A stretch of 38,417 bases of DNA, taken from NCBI RefSeq assembly GCF_003570995.1, contig NZ_QXIY01000012.1:432-38848 (forward strand), written 5' to 3'. The DNA comes from Candidatus Cryosericum septentrionale. GTDB taxonomy: Bacteria; Caldisericota; Caldisericia; Cryosericales; Cryosericaceae. This document shows, in pieces, positions 1 through 7,976 of this stretch. Made by a program: the position numbers and the translations under genes. Below the pieces are notes generated by a model. The model ran no database searches. It was not told where the DNA came from and saw only the letters and a list, made by a program, of their open reading frames with translations. Positions within the stretch are counted from its first letter, which is position 1. Each line of letters opens with the position of its first letter.

Positions 1-828
1 GAATCCGGATCGGGCAAGACGACCGCCGGGCGCACCATGCTGAAGCTGTTGCAGCCCACCAGCGGGAAGATCATCTACAAAGGGAAGGACATCACCAACC
101 TTACTCCGAACCAGATGCGGCCCCTCCGTCGGAACATGCAGATCATGTTCCAGGACCCGTATGGTTCACTCAACCCACGAATGCCTGTTGGCGATATCAT
201 TCAAGAGCCTCTGGATGTGCATAGCATCGGCACCCGCAAGGAGCGCAAACAGGCTGTGGCCACCATGATGGAGACTGTGGGCCTGCGCCCTGAATACGAA
301 AAGCGCTATCCTCATGAATTCTCCGGTGGTCAGCGTCAGCGTATCGGGGTTGCCCGCGCGCTTATTATCAATCCAGAACTGCTTGTCCTGGACGAGCCCA
401 TCTCGGCCTTGGATGTGTCGATTCAGTCGCAGATCATCAACCTGCTCCAGGAGCTGCAGCAGAGGCTGAACTTGACGTATCTCTTCATTGCCCACGACCT
501 TGCTGTCGTACGCCACATGTCCGACCGCATTGCGGTCATGTACCTTGGCAAGGTCGTCGAGACTGCAGAGAACGAGGAGCTGTTCGATCATCCGCTTCAC
601 CCATACACGCAGGCTCTTCTGTCTGCCGTGCCTGTTCCTGACCCTGAGGTCAAGCGGGAGCGGATTATCCTTCAGGGGGATGTCCCTTCACCTGTTAACC
701 CTCCGTCTGGCTGCCATTTCCGCACGCGGTGTCCCTACGCGATGCCTATCTGCAAAGAACAGGAGCCTCTTGCCATTGAGGTTGCTCCGGGGCACACAGT
801 GGCTTGTCACTTGCTGACGAAGAAGTAG
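1..828 (+). CDS. oppF: Oligopeptide/dipeptide ABC transporter ATP-binding protein (OppF/DppF type), 5' end outside window
   Basis: This ATPase subunit powers peptide import through an Opp/Dpp permease at the inner face of the membrane. The reading frame is open from base 1, where the residues ESGSGKTT form the end of the Walker A loop, so roughly the first 40-50 residues lie upstream. The visible part has the Q-loop (MFQDPYGSLNPRM, typical of OppF/DppF), the signature FSGGQRQRIGVARAL, Walker B LLVLDEPISALD and the H-loop IAHD. The C-terminal oligopeptide extension, with its CHFRTRCPYA cysteine motif, is complete. Paired OppD and permease genes would be expected upstream, outside the window. 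Assignment to the OppF/DppF group is firm; the exact peptide class cannot be read. An internal ATG at position 37 is not the start because the Walker A motif precedes it. Confidence 0.93.
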   Translation, partial: ESGSGKTTAGRTMLKLLQPTSGKIIYKGKDITNLTPNQMRPLRRNMQIMFQDPYGSLNPRMPVGDIIQEPLDVHSIGTRKERKQAVATMMETVGLRPEYEKRYPHEFSGGQRQRIGVARALIINPELLVLDEPISALDVSIQSQIINLLQELQQRLNLTYLFIAHDLAVVRHMSDRIAVMYLGKVVETAENEELFDHPLHPYTQALLSAVPVPDPEVKRERIILQGDVPSPVNPPSGCHFRTRCPYAMPICKEQEPLAIEVAPGHTVACHLLTKK

Positions 829-849
829 GGCGACAGATGCGCAGACGTG

Positions 850-889
850 CTGGGCCGCCTGTCCCTGGTTGCTGGGATGGACGGCCCAG
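850..889 (+). terminator. Hairpin after oppF, possible terminator
   Basis: An 8-bp perfect stem (CTGGGCCG with CGGCCCAG) sits 21 bases past the oppF stop and just before the next gene's ribosome binding site. The inner part can extend the stem imperfectly. No T-run follows, so it is at best a weak or factor-dependent terminator, or a transcript-stabilising hairpin. Confidence 0.4.
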
Positions 890-910
890 TTGCGTTGGAG
901 AGGAGAGACC

Positions 911-1156
911 ATGCGGATCAGCGTACGCGTAATTCCAGGCAGCAGCAGGTCGGACGTAGAACCAGGAGACCCCTGGCGCGTCCACGTACATGCCAGGCCT
1001 GCAGAGGGCAAGGCAAATGAGGAGCTCCTGCAGATCCTCAGTCGTCACTTTGGCGTAGCTCGCTCTGCGGTTCGCATCCTACGTGGACACGCTTCGAGGA
1101 GCAAGACCGTGGAAATCGGTCTGGAAGACACTGCAATGGCTGAAGATACACGATGA
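911..1156 (+). CDS. DUF167 (YggU) family protein
   Basis: This is a small 81-residue protein of the DUF167/YggU family, whose biochemical role is not established. The diagnostic core is visible: RVIPGSSRS near the start, the segment RVHVHARPAEGKANEELL, and a later SRSKTVEI strand. ATG 911 is chosen over an upstream in-frame ATG at 869 because a GGAGAGGAGAG ribosome binding site lies 5-14 bases before it and the DUF167 fold begins right there. The stop overlaps the lspA start (ATGA), so the two genes are probably translationally coupled. The family often sits near cell-division or membrane genes, but no function should be inferred from that. Confidence 0.85.
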   Translation: MRISVRVIPGSSRSDVEPGDPWRVHVHARPAEGKANEELLQILSRHFGVARSAVRILRGHASRSKTVEIGLEDTAMAEDTR

Positions 1157-1614
1157 ACAGGCCGAGCGCTCTTTTCCGCTGGTCGGTTCTTGTTGTCCTG
1201 ATGATCCTGGCAGATCAGGGCACCAAATGGATGGCACGGCGGTTTCTTCTCCAGCATGTCATCACGGCAGGTCCGGTGGGGTTTGTCCTGACGATGAACA
1301 AGGGAGTCGCGTTCGGACTCTTTGGAGGGCGGCAGTGGGTCGTACCAGTGAATGCAGTCCTCGGCCTTGGCGTCTGCGTTGCGGCTATCGCAGTATTGCG
1401 CCGTGGAGACCGAGGACTGGCTCATGGTTTCCTTCTCGTCTTTGCAGGGTTTGCAGGCAATTTCATCGACCGTGTCGTGGCCGGGCAGGTAACCGACTTC
1501 CTGTGGGTACGCGGTTGGTCCGTGTTCAACATGGCCGACTGTCTCGTGACCACCGGTGCAATACTATGCGGTCTCGCACTTCTCTTTCCCAACCAATGGG
1601 GCTTTCATGCATGA
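1153..1614 (+). CDS. lspA: Lipoprotein signal peptidase (signal peptidase II)
   Basis: This integral membrane aspartic protease removes signal peptides from diacylglyceryl-modified prolipoproteins. The 153 residues match the usual family length, with four hydrophobic segments (about residues 8-20, 63-82, 91-104 and 130-147). The family blocks are present: DQGTKW near residue 21, NKGVAFGLF near 49, AGNFIDRV with catalytic Asp106, and VFNMADC with catalytic Asp129. The ATG overlaps the DUF167 stop as ATGA, and the 3' end overlaps the next gene by eight bases. The lspA-pseudouridine synthase order is common in bacteria. Confidence 0.96.
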   Translation: MNRPSALFRWSVLVVLMILADQGTKWMARRFLLQHVITAGPVGFVLTMNKGVAFGLFGGRQWVVPVNAVLGLGVCVAAIAVLRRGDRGLAHGFLLVFAGFAGNFIDRVVAGQVTDFLWVRGWSVFNMADCLVTTGAILCGLALLFPNQWGFHA

Positions 1615-2317
1615 ATTGAGGCTGGGGTCAGTCGTGGTGCCGGTTCTGTATATCGATGACGATATCATTGCGGTGAACAAGCCGGCGGGACTGCCTGTTT
1701 TCACTGCACCGGGGAAGGCGGCCGGGACGCTGACCGAAGTGGCCTTGGCAAGTGGGGTCACGCTCTATGATGGAGAGGGTGTCGAGTTGCCGGGGGTCGT
1801 GCATCGGCTCGACAAGGACACGAGCGGCGTGATGGTCCTGGCCCGTTCCCAAGCCGGGTGGAGCTGCTTCAAGCGACAGCTGGGCAACCATGACGCCCAG
1901 AAACAGTATCTGGCGTTGGTTTGGGGGACATTTGCGGAGAAGAGTGGCCGAATCGATGTGCCTATTGGGGTAGTCCATTCCCGAGGGCTCCTGCTTCGAC
2001 AGGCCGATAGTTCAGGTCGACCTTCTACGACTGACTTCGAAGTCATCCAGCATTTTGGCGACCAGGCATCTCTCCTTCGGATACGAATCGAGACAGGGAG
2101 GACGCACCAAATCCGCGTTCACTGCTCGTACATTGGACATCCTGTACTCGGAGACTATACTTATGGCTACAGGAAGCAGCGCAATCTCGTCATAGAGCGG
2201 CAGATGCTTCATGCATTTGCACTCTCGTTTGTTGCGCCGCGTTCGGGAGTCCAAGTTCGCGTCGTGGCGCCACTTCCTCAGGACTTTATCTCTGTACTTG
2301 GAGTGCTTGCGCGGTAG
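1607..2317 (+). CDS. RluA/RluD-family pseudouridine synthase
   Basis: This enzyme isomerises uridine to pseudouridine in rRNA or tRNA. The catalytic block HRLDKDTSGVMVLARS is visible, with the nucleophilic Asp at about residue 69. The family strands IIAVNKPAGLPV and GRTHQIRVH and the C-terminal HAFALSF motif are also present. The protein has no S4 RNA-binding domain at the N-terminus, so at 236 residues it is an RluA-like short form rather than a full RluD. ATG 1607 is preferred: it lies just inside the lspA end and leaves about 14 residues before the catalytic domain. An upstream frame extension into lspA is not needed. Which RNA site it modifies cannot be told from the sequence. Confidence 0.9.
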   Translation: MHELRLGSVVVPVLYIDDDIIAVNKPAGLPVFTAPGKAAGTLTEVALASGVTLYDGEGVELPGVVHRLDKDTSGVMVLARSQAGWSCFKRQLGNHDAQKQYLALVWGTFAEKSGRIDVPIGVVHSRGLLLRQADSSGRPSTTDFEVIQHFGDQASLLRIRIETGRTHQIRVHCSYIGHPVLGDYTYGYRKQRNLVIERQMLHAFALSFVAPRSGVQVRVVAPLPQDFISVLGVLAR

Positions 2318-2319
2318 AC

Positions 2320-2772
2320 ATGGACAACAAACCCGGAGTGGTCGTCGCCAATAAGCGGATCCAGCACAACTTCAAGACGTTTGAGCGTCTGGAGGCTGGC
2401 ATAGAACTGCGTGGTTGGGAAGTGAAGGCCGTACGTTCGCGGACATTCACTTTTGGAGACTCGTACTGCCGATTCTACGGTCGCGAGCTTTACCTCGTGC
2501 AGATGTCCGTGGGGCCCTATGCATTTGCGCACACAACCGACGAGGAGATCAAACGTCGCAGAAGACTCCTTGTCCACCGGCGTGAGCTTATCAGGATTGC
2601 ATCTCTCATCAGTCAGCAAGGCCTGACGGTCGTGCCCGCATCGCTTTCTTTTTCGGAAGGTGGGTTCGTCAAGGTCGATCTGGCTGTCGGCAAATTCCTG
2701 GCAACTAAGGGGTCTCGTGAGACTTCCGAGAGACGACGAGTGGAGCGTGAGATAAGGGGGTACGTGCGTTGA
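2320..2772 (+). CDS. smpB: SsrA-binding protein SmpB
   Basis: SmpB binds tmRNA and brings it to stalled ribosomes for trans-translation. The 150-residue length is typical. The OB-fold motifs are easy to follow: ANKRIQHNFKTFERLEAGI, GWEVKAVRS, GDSYCRF, then RRRRLLVHRRELIRI and GLTVVPASLSFSEGG. The C-terminal tail after about residue 125 (KFLATKGSRETSERRRVERE) is basic as expected, but reads ATKGSRE where many homologues have LYDKRE. The Gly-Trp-Glu-Val segment carries Trp where Thr is usual. It starts two bases after the previous stop. No tmRNA gene is visible in this window. Confidence 0.94.
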   Translation: MDNKPGVVVANKRIQHNFKTFERLEAGIELRGWEVKAVRSRTFTFGDSYCRFYGRELYLVQMSVGPYAFAHTTDEEIKRRRRLLVHRRELIRIASLISQQGLTVVPASLSFSEGGFVKVDLAVGKFLATKGSRETSERRRVEREIRGYVR

Positions 2773-5447
2773 GCAAGAAGATGATTGCTGTATTCATTGT
2801 TCTGGTTCTTTTCGTCGGTGCCATTGTTGGAACGGTACGGGGTGACACGACAGCGACCGTGACGATTCCGGACGAGGCTAACATCCGGTCGGGGGCTGGT
2901 ACGACGTTCAGCGTGATTCGGGTTGGACACAAGGGAGAAAAATACGAGGTTGTCGGCTCTTCCAAAGACACTTCGGGACGGACCTGGTACAAGATACGGG
3001 TGGGTGCCTCGTTTGGATTCGTGGCAGGCTGGCTCGTGACCTATGTTTCGGCCACCACGTCGCCGGCTGGCCCGGCGGTTTCGAAATCGGTGCCTGCAAA
3101 GGCGGAACCGACTGTATCTGCTCAGTCTTCTTCCACTCGCTATGCTGTCGTCGTGGAAGATGGCACTTCACTGCGAAGTGGTGCAGGGACAGCCTTCGCG
3201 CGCCTGACGACCATGAAGTCACGTACGTCCTTGCGCATTCTGTCAGAGTCCAAAGACACCAGTGGCAAGATCTGGTACAAGGTGGACTGTTCGTCCCTCA
3301 AGATCAAACAAACCAGTGGCTACGTCGCGTCGTGGGTGGTGAAAGTCCAGACAGTTCAGGTTCCTGGGTCCAATCAGGCGACATTCAGGGCATCGTCTCT
3401 TCTGGCCCTCTGGAAGCCGAAACTTCAGTTCCCGACGAAGACGGTGGATGCATCGGACCTTCGTAGTGGACCTTCAGTCATGTACGACCGCCTTGGCGTC
3501 CTGCCCTCCGGGACGAGCCTTCTGATCACCGGTTACTCCATGAACGAACAAAAGGAGATCTGGTGCCGTGTGACTGCTGCTGAGAAGACGGGATGGGTCT
3601 ACGCGCCCTTGCTTAGCTCCTGGGAGAAAGTGCCGAGCAGTCTTGTCGCGGCAACGGTAGGGAAGAGCCTCACTTCGGTAGGTCCATCAGCACGACTGGT
3701 GACGTCGCCGTTCGTAGCGGGGACTGACGGGTCGCTTGCTGCCAAGGGCAAGCTCATTGTCGGTGTCGCCACGGACGGCAGGCAGGTGTTCCTCGAACTA
3801 TCCTCCGATGCTTCGTCCGAAGACTGGATAGCGATGTCTGAAGGTACGGTGGTCGGTGGAACTGATCCTGGAGGTGCCGTCTGCAGTCTGACCGGCATCG
3901 AGCTGGTGTCATCGAACGGCTGGACTGGCGTCACGATGCACATCGATGGAGACAAGAGCGGGCTGTCGATTGTTCGGGGACATAATCCTGAACGCATCGA
4001 GGTCTCACTGCCAAGGCTGGTGCAGTCTGCACAGGCTGGCATTGCCGGTGTGCCGACGCAGCAGGTGTCGGCGGTGAAGGTATGGGCGAGCTCGGCCGGC
4101 TTCGTGTCCAGCATCGTCGTCTATCTTGCCGGGTCCGGCACTGGCTTGAAGCAGTCGACCAGCGCGTCGACGGTGCAGTTGGTGATGACTGCACCCGGAT
4201 CGACCGCGCCGTCGAAGGCCGTGTTTCTACGCGGCGAGCTTCTGTCCGGCAGCGAAGAGACGTTTTCCGCACAGGGGGCTACGTTCGTGCCGCTCGTCGA
4301 CGTGGCCAATGCCTACGGTCTGCTGCTGTCCTGGGACGCGGCCAACCAGCAAACGAGCCTGACACTTGGGGATCGACAGTACGTAGTGAAGGACGGGCTG
4401 CGCACTCTGAAGATTGCTCAGGGCAACAGCCACTGGAGCGAAGAGATGGCTGTCGCGCCGAGGATCCTGAGTGGCCTGTTGTACGTTCCAGTGACGACTG
4501 TGGCACACGTGTTTGGACTTGAGGCGATCGCAGATGCTCTAAGGGTATATCTTGACCCGATCATCTCGTCAATTACCCTCACAGGTGCGTCTGCGAGTAC
4601 GTCGGGAAGCATCACGATCACGTCCGCCTGTGACCTGAAAGTGACGAAGACGGCGGACGGCGATTACAGCGTCTTTCAGCTGGAGGGCGTTTCGGCCAGC
4701 ACTATCTCTGGCAAGCAGGTGCTGTCGGCCTGGGCCACTGTGTCGGGGAAGCAGCGTCTGAACGATGTCCCTCCTGTCGTAGAGTTGCGCCTGCACGCCC
4801 CTGCCTCGACAGCCGATGTGCAAAACCCTGGAACGGGTATCTATGTCATCGTGCTTTCCGGCGCCGTCAAGGGAAAGATTGAAGGGAAGAAAGTCGTCCT
4901 TGACCCCGGTCATGGCTGCACGTCATCGACGGGCTCCTTCGACGTCGGGGCCGTAGGCCCATTCGGGACGAAGGAATCGTCCGTCAACCTGTCAATCGCA
5001 CTCAAGGTAAAGGCGTTACTCGAGGCCGATGGCGCCAGTGTTGTCATGACGCGATCGGATGATACGTCAAAAGACAACCCTGACCTCACTAGGCGGGCGC
5101 AGATAGCCAACGGCTCAGGGGCGGATCTTTTTCTCTCAATTCATCAGAACGCTACGGATGCGGGACCATCAATCAGAGGTATCGAAGTTAGCTACTGGTC
5201 TGACCAATCGAAGGTCTTTGCCGCGCTTGTCCAGAAGCATCTCGTTTCTGCCCTGGGAAGAATGGACCGAGGGACGCAGAAGACATCGCTGTACCTGGTG
5301 TCCCACATCGATACCATGCCGGCTGTCCTGGTGGAGTGCGCGTTTATCAGCAATAGTGAAGAGGAACGTCTTCTGCGCGAGGACTCGTTCCAGCAGAAGG
5401 CGGCCAAGGGTATCGAGGACGCCATTGTCGAGTACTTCAGCAAGTAG
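2769..5447 (+). CDS. Large modular N-acetylmuramoyl-L-alanine amidase with three SH3 domains
   Basis: This secreted cell-wall hydrolase cleaves the amide bond between MurNAc and the peptide stem. It is 892 residues long. A signal peptide or anchor covers residues 1-25 (Lys-Lys then a hydrophobic run ending GTVRG). Three bacterial SH3-like repeats lie at about 27-95, 120-195 and 222-290, each with an LRSG or IRSG turn and a GxVxxWLV/WVV end. An AMIN-like beta region spans about 325-425, and a copper-amine-oxidase-N-like wall domain about 484-597. The Amidase_3 domain runs from about 707 to 890, with zinc and catalytic residues His715 (DPGHG), Glu736, His792 (SIHQN) and Glu856 (VECAFISN). Start TTG 2769 overlaps the smpB stop (TTGA) and has an AAGGGGG site eight bases upstream; ATG 2781 is the alternative. 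Confidence 0.92.
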   Translation: MSKKMIAVFIVLVLFVGAIVGTVRGDTTATVTIPDEANIRSGAGTTFSVIRVGHKGEKYEVVGSSKDTSGRTWYKIRVGASFGFVAGWLVTYVSATTSPAGPAVSKSVPAKAEPTVSAQSSSTRYAVVVEDGTSLRSGAGTAFARLTTMKSRTSLRILSESKDTSGKIWYKVDCSSLKIKQTSGYVASWVVKVQTVQVPGSNQATFRASSLLALWKPKLQFPTKTVDASDLRSGPSVMYDRLGVLPSGTSLLITGYSMNEQKEIWCRVTAAEKTGWVYAPLLSSWEKVPSSLVAATVGKSLTSVGPSARLVTSPFVAGTDGSLAAKGKLIVGVATDGRQVFLELSSDASSEDWIAMSEGTVVGGTDPGGAVCSLTGIELVSSNGWTGVTMHIDGDKSGLSIVRGHNPERIEVSLPRLVQSAQAGIAGVPTQQVSAVKVWASSAGFVSSIVVYLAGSGTGLKQSTSASTVQLVMTAPGSTAPSKAVFLRGELLSGSEETFSAQGATFVPLVDVANAYGLLLSWDAANQQTSLTLGDRQYVVKDGLRTLKIAQGNSHWSEEMAVAPRILSGLLYVPVTTVAHVFGLEAIADALRVYLDPIISSITLTGASASTSGSITITSACDLKVTKTADGDYSVFQLEGVSASTISGKQVLSAWATVSGKQRLNDVPPVVELRLHAPASTADVQNPGTGIYVIVLSGAVKGKIEGKKVVLDPGHGCTSSTGSFDVGAVGPFGTKESSVNLSIALKVKALLEADGASVVMTRSDDTSKDNPDLTRRAQIANGSGADLFLSIHQNATDAGPSIRGIEVSYWSDQSKVFAALVQKHLVSALGRMDRGTQKTSLYLVSHIDTMPAVLVECAFISNSEEERLLREDSFQQKAAKGIEDAIVEYFSK

Positions 5448-5459
5448 AGGGGTCTGCTG

Positions 5460-6248
5460 GTGGAATCCTACATAGGGGTGTTCGATTCAGGGGTTGGAGG
5501 ACTTGCAGTTGTCCGGGAGCTGAAGAACCGATTGCCACGAGAGGCTATTATGTACATCGCTGACTCCCGCTTCTTTCCGTATGGAACGAAGCCGAGGGAA
5601 CAGGTGATCAGCAGAGCCACGGCCCTCGTCGAGTTCCTCGAGGCTCACGGAGCCCGGATGGTTGTTGTGGCTTGCAACACGGCGTCCAGCGCCGTTTTCC
5701 CAGATATCCAGCATCGTGTGGATGTCCCCGTCCTGGGGATGATTTCTGCTGGCGTCAAGAGCGCACAGCTGGCGACCCGCAACCGCAGAGTCGCAGTGCT
5801 GTCGACACCCGGGACAGCACGGAGCCATGGCTATCTCAGGGCCATGGGGCTGCTGGATCCGACCGTAGAAATGATAGAACTCCAGTCGCAGGAACTTGTG
5901 AATCTTGTGGAGGCTGGAAGCATTGAAGGTCAGGACGTGGCTGATTATGCCGCGGACGTGCTGAAGCCGGTGCGGGAGTTCGGAGCAGACACCCTTGTTC
6001 TGGGCTGCACCCACTTCCCCTTCCTCAACAGCCTCATGGAAGGTATCCTTGGACCGGCCGTCAAGATTGTCGACCCGAGCAAGGAACTAGCATACGAGGT
6101 AGGGCTGGTGCTCGAGAAGTGCCGGTTGACCACTGGGGCTGGACAGCAGGACAGGTTCTTCACAACAGGCGACCCTGGCGACTTTCTCGACAAGGCTCGC
6201 CTCTTCCTTGGTGACTATGTCAGCGCAGTAGAGGTTGCGGACGTTTGA
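5460..6248 (+). CDS. murI: Glutamate racemase
   Basis: MurI makes D-glutamate for peptidoglycan in the cytoplasm. The 262-residue length is normal. It has the N-terminal GVFDSGVGGL motif (Asp9, Ser10), the first catalytic cysteine in ACNTAS (Cys72) and the second in LGCTHFPF (Cys183). GTG 5460 is used as start: a GAGGGG site lies 8-13 bases upstream and the FDSGVGG strand begins six residues later. It follows the amidase by 12 bases, so wall synthesis and wall remodelling genes are probably co-transcribed. Its stop overlaps the rdgB start as TTGA. Confidence 0.95.
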   Translation: MESYIGVFDSGVGGLAVVRELKNRLPREAIMYIADSRFFPYGTKPREQVISRATALVEFLEAHGARMVVVACNTASSAVFPDIQHRVDVPVLGMISAGVKSAQLATRNRRVAVLSTPGTARSHGYLRAMGLLDPTVEMIELQSQELVNLVEAGSIEGQDVADYAADVLKPVREFGADTLVLGCTHFPFLNSLMEGILGPAVKIVDPSKELAYEVGLVLEKCRLTTGAGQQDRFFTTGDPGDFLDKARLFLGDYVSAVEVADV

Positions 6249-6853
6249 GATTGCGACTTGTCACCGGCAACGCTCACAAACTGCAGGAATTTGGCAGTAT
6301 TCTCAGGGGTCTGGATTGCAGGCTTCCCTTGGAAGAGCTGGATGTGGAGAGCGTCGTCGAGTGTGGTGCCACGTACTACCAGAACGCATACAGGAAAGCC
6401 CGGTCGGGTCTCCTGAGCGTCTTGGCTACGGGACCCAATGACTGTATAGTTTTCGCGGACGATTCTGGCCTTGAGCTACCCCTTTTTGACAACATGCCTG
6501 GAGCCCATTCTGCGCGCTTTCGGTATGCAAGTCTCTCCGAAAGGGCTGCGCTCGCAGCGTTTCTCTCAGAGCACCGTGTGTCGTCAACGCCTGGACGGTT
6601 CGTGTGCTGGATCGTCGCGTTTCTTCCTCGATCACGCCGGTGTCTGGCGTGCTCAGGCGCTGTCGCCGGGACCGTGACTCCGGAATCGCGTGGGTCTCAG
6701 GGCTTTGGATATGATCCGCTGTTCACCCCGGATGGTTACTCTCTCACCTTCGGCGAGATGGATGCCGGTCTCAAAGACCGTATCAGCCACCGTGCACAGG
6801 CCGTTGAGGCTCTGTGGTGTTCTCTTCAAGGGACCATACCGCTGAGACCTTGA
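6245..6853 (+). CDS. rdgB: Non-canonical purine NTP pyrophosphatase (RdgB/HAM1)
   Basis: The enzyme hydrolyses dITP, ITP and XTP to monophosphates, cleansing the nucleotide pool. Family motifs are intact over 202 residues: VTGNAHKLQEF near the start, FADDSGLELPLF, PGAHSARF, QGFGYDPLFTPDGYS and KDRISHRAQA. The start codon is TTG, overlapping the murI stop in the TTGA arrangement. An ATG further in would remove the TGNxHK substrate loop and is rejected. The murI-rdgB order is widespread, which supports co-expression. Confidence 0.93.
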   Translation: MRLRLVTGNAHKLQEFGSILRGLDCRLPLEELDVESVVECGATYYQNAYRKARSGLLSVLATGPNDCIVFADDSGLELPLFDNMPGAHSARFRYASLSERAALAAFLSEHRVSSTPGRFVCWIVAFLPRSRRCLACSGAVAGTVTPESRGSQGFGYDPLFTPDGYSLTFGEMDAGLKDRISHRAQAVEALWCSLQGTIPLRP

Positions 6854-6877
6854 TTTTTGGCTGATTGTATGTATTCT
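6850..6877 (+). promoter_or_regulatory. Possible sigma-70 promoter for the tRNA cluster
   Basis: TTGATT (6850-6855) and TATTCT (6872-6877) are separated by 16 bases and end about ten bases before the first tRNA. Each box matches four of six consensus positions. The placement is right for a promoter of a stable RNA with almost no leader, but the match is modest. Confidence 0.35.
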
Positions 6878-6886
6878 CTTTGTACT

Positions 6887-6963
6887 CGGGGTGTGGCGTA
6901 GTTTGGTAACGCGCATGGTTTGGGACCATGAGATCGGTGGTTCAAATCCACTCGCCCCGACCA
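6887..6963 (+). tRNA. tRNA-Pro (TGG)
   Basis: A complete cloverleaf folds here. The acceptor CGGGGTG pairs with CGCCCCG through one G-U. The anticodon stem CATGG/CCATG holds loop TTTGGGA with anticodon TGG, the T loop is TTCAAAT, and the CCA end is encoded. First of five clustered tRNAs. Confidence 0.95.
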
Positions 6964-6964
6964 T

Positions 6965-7041
6965 GGGCCCATAGCTCAGTTGGATAGAGCAACGGATTTC
7001 TAATCCGTCGGTCGCAGGTTCAAATCCTGCTGGGCTCGCCA
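6965..7041 (+). tRNA. tRNA-Arg (TCT)
   Basis: The acceptor GGGCCCA pairs with TGGGCTC (one G-U). The anticodon arm ACGGA-TTTCTAA-TCCGT gives anticodon TCT, reading AGA/AGG. The T arm has loop TTCAAAT and the CCA end is encoded. Only one base separates it from tRNA-Pro, so the two are processed from one transcript. Confidence 0.95.
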
Positions 7042-7050
7042 GCCTGATAT

Positions 7051-7128
7051 GGTGGGTATAGCTCAATTGGTTAGAGTACTGGACTGTGGATCCAGATGTT
7101 GGGAGTTCGAGTCTCCTTACCCACCCCA
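7051..7128 (+). tRNA. tRNA-His (GTG)
   Basis: The anticodon arm CTGGA-CTGTGGA-TCCAG gives anticodon GTG. The acceptor GTGGGTA/TACCCAC is preceded by an encoded extra G at 7051 facing C73, the identity feature of tRNA-His. CCA is encoded at the end. Confidence 0.95.
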
Positions 7129-7172
7129 TTTTTCTTGAGCACAGCCCTTGATGTTGTACGCTTTGCAGTACT

Positions 7173-7249
7173 GCGCTTATAGCTCAGGCGGATAGAGCGA
7201 TGGATTCCTAATCCGTAGGCCGCAGGTTCGAGTCCTGCTAAGCGCACCA
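7173..7249 (+). tRNA. tRNA-Arg (CCT)
   Basis: A perfect acceptor stem GCGCTTA/TAAGCGC is followed by a D arm and the anticodon arm ATGGA-TTCCTAA-TCCGT, with anticodon CCT reading AGG. The T loop is TTCGAGT and CCA is encoded. Confidence 0.95.
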
Positions 7250-7263
7250 GGATCGTGAGGCTA

Positions 7264-7340
7264 GCGCCCATAGCTCAACTGGATAGAGCTGCGGACTTCG
7301 GATCCGCAGGTTGCGGGTTCGACTCCTGCTGGGCGCGCCA
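7264..7340 (+). tRNA. tRNA-Arg (TCG)
   Basis: The acceptor GCGCCCA/TGGGCGC is perfect. The anticodon arm GCGGA-CTTCGGA-TCCGC gives anticodon TCG for CGA/CGG codons, and GCCA closes the molecule. It borders the accessory island, and its antisense strand is read by the recombinase remnant next to it, which makes it a candidate integration site. Confidence 0.95.
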
Positions 7341-7374
7341 TTCTTCCTCTTGAGGAAATCACCTTCTCTCTAAG

Positions 7375-7622
7375 CTGTAGGCATGCGGGGAGAGCAGAGG
7401 TTCCAAATCTCTCGCGGTCAAAACTCATTCCGTCAGGGAAAACGAACCTCTGCAACCGTGTCTGTATCGACACATCCGATTGTGCCCACAGTGAGCCCAT
7501 CTTGTCCAGCAGCGCCAATCCAGCGTTGACCATGTCCAAGTCGACATTCTGGCCTTCGAGGCAGTGGCGTTTCTCAGCTTCAATCTCCTGAATCGCTCGA
7601 TCGGTCTTTTCCAGCAGCCGTC
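7375..7622 (-). pseudogene. C-terminal remnant of a large serine recombinase
   Basis: On the minus strand an open frame encodes only the tail of a large serine recombinase. It has a coiled-coil-like stretch (RRLLEKTDRAIQEIEAEKRH), then a segment like LDKMGSLWAQ followed by TRLQRFVFPDGMSF and RFGTSAL, the typical end of these site-specific recombinases. The catalytic serine domain and zinc domain are missing. The frame runs on through the antisense of tRNA-Arg(TCG) to a stop at 7261, adding the familiar MARPAGVEP-type readthrough tail. The upstream edge is an abrupt join to a HAD hydrolase fragment in another frame near 7620. Recognition is from pattern, not alignment, but the tail is distinctive. 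Confidence 0.7.
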
Positions 7623-7904
7623 GAACGTCGTCGCATAGAACTCCATGATGCGATCCCAAACGGCCTGTTGGTCGACGCCTTGGTACAAGGCCTCGAACTC
7701 TCTCCTGAACTTCACCAGGTTGCTGCTGCCAGGGCTTGTGTCCGCCTGCATGCGCGCCGTCGCAGCGAGGATGTTCCTGGCCAGTCCCTCTGCGGGCAGG
7801 AGGCCGTGCAAGGCACGTGTAAGCTCACCAAAATACGCGTGCATGAAGTCGTTTTCGTTTGCAGCCAGCAGTGTACCATCAAGGTCGAACAGAAAGGTCT
7901 TCAT
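7620..7904 (-). pseudogene. Truncated HAD-family hydrolase (N-terminal third)
   Basis: The minus-strand frame starts at ATG 7904, behind a GGGGAGAG ribosome binding site, with MKTFLFDLDGTLL. That is motif I of the HAD superfamily, where the first Asp is the nucleophile. About 95 residues of cap-like helical sequence follow, ending near EFYATTFDG. Beyond about 7620 the frame carries no HAD-like sequence, and the adjacent frame becomes serine recombinase. Motifs II, III and IV are absent, so the product cannot be a working phosphatase. The break fits insertion or deletion driven by the neighbouring recombinase. Confidence 0.75.
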
Positions 7905-7976
7905 CCAGTACTCTCCCCACGTGGCTAATAACCCGGGAGAGTATACCAGCGATCCCCGACGTTCCCATGATGATTC

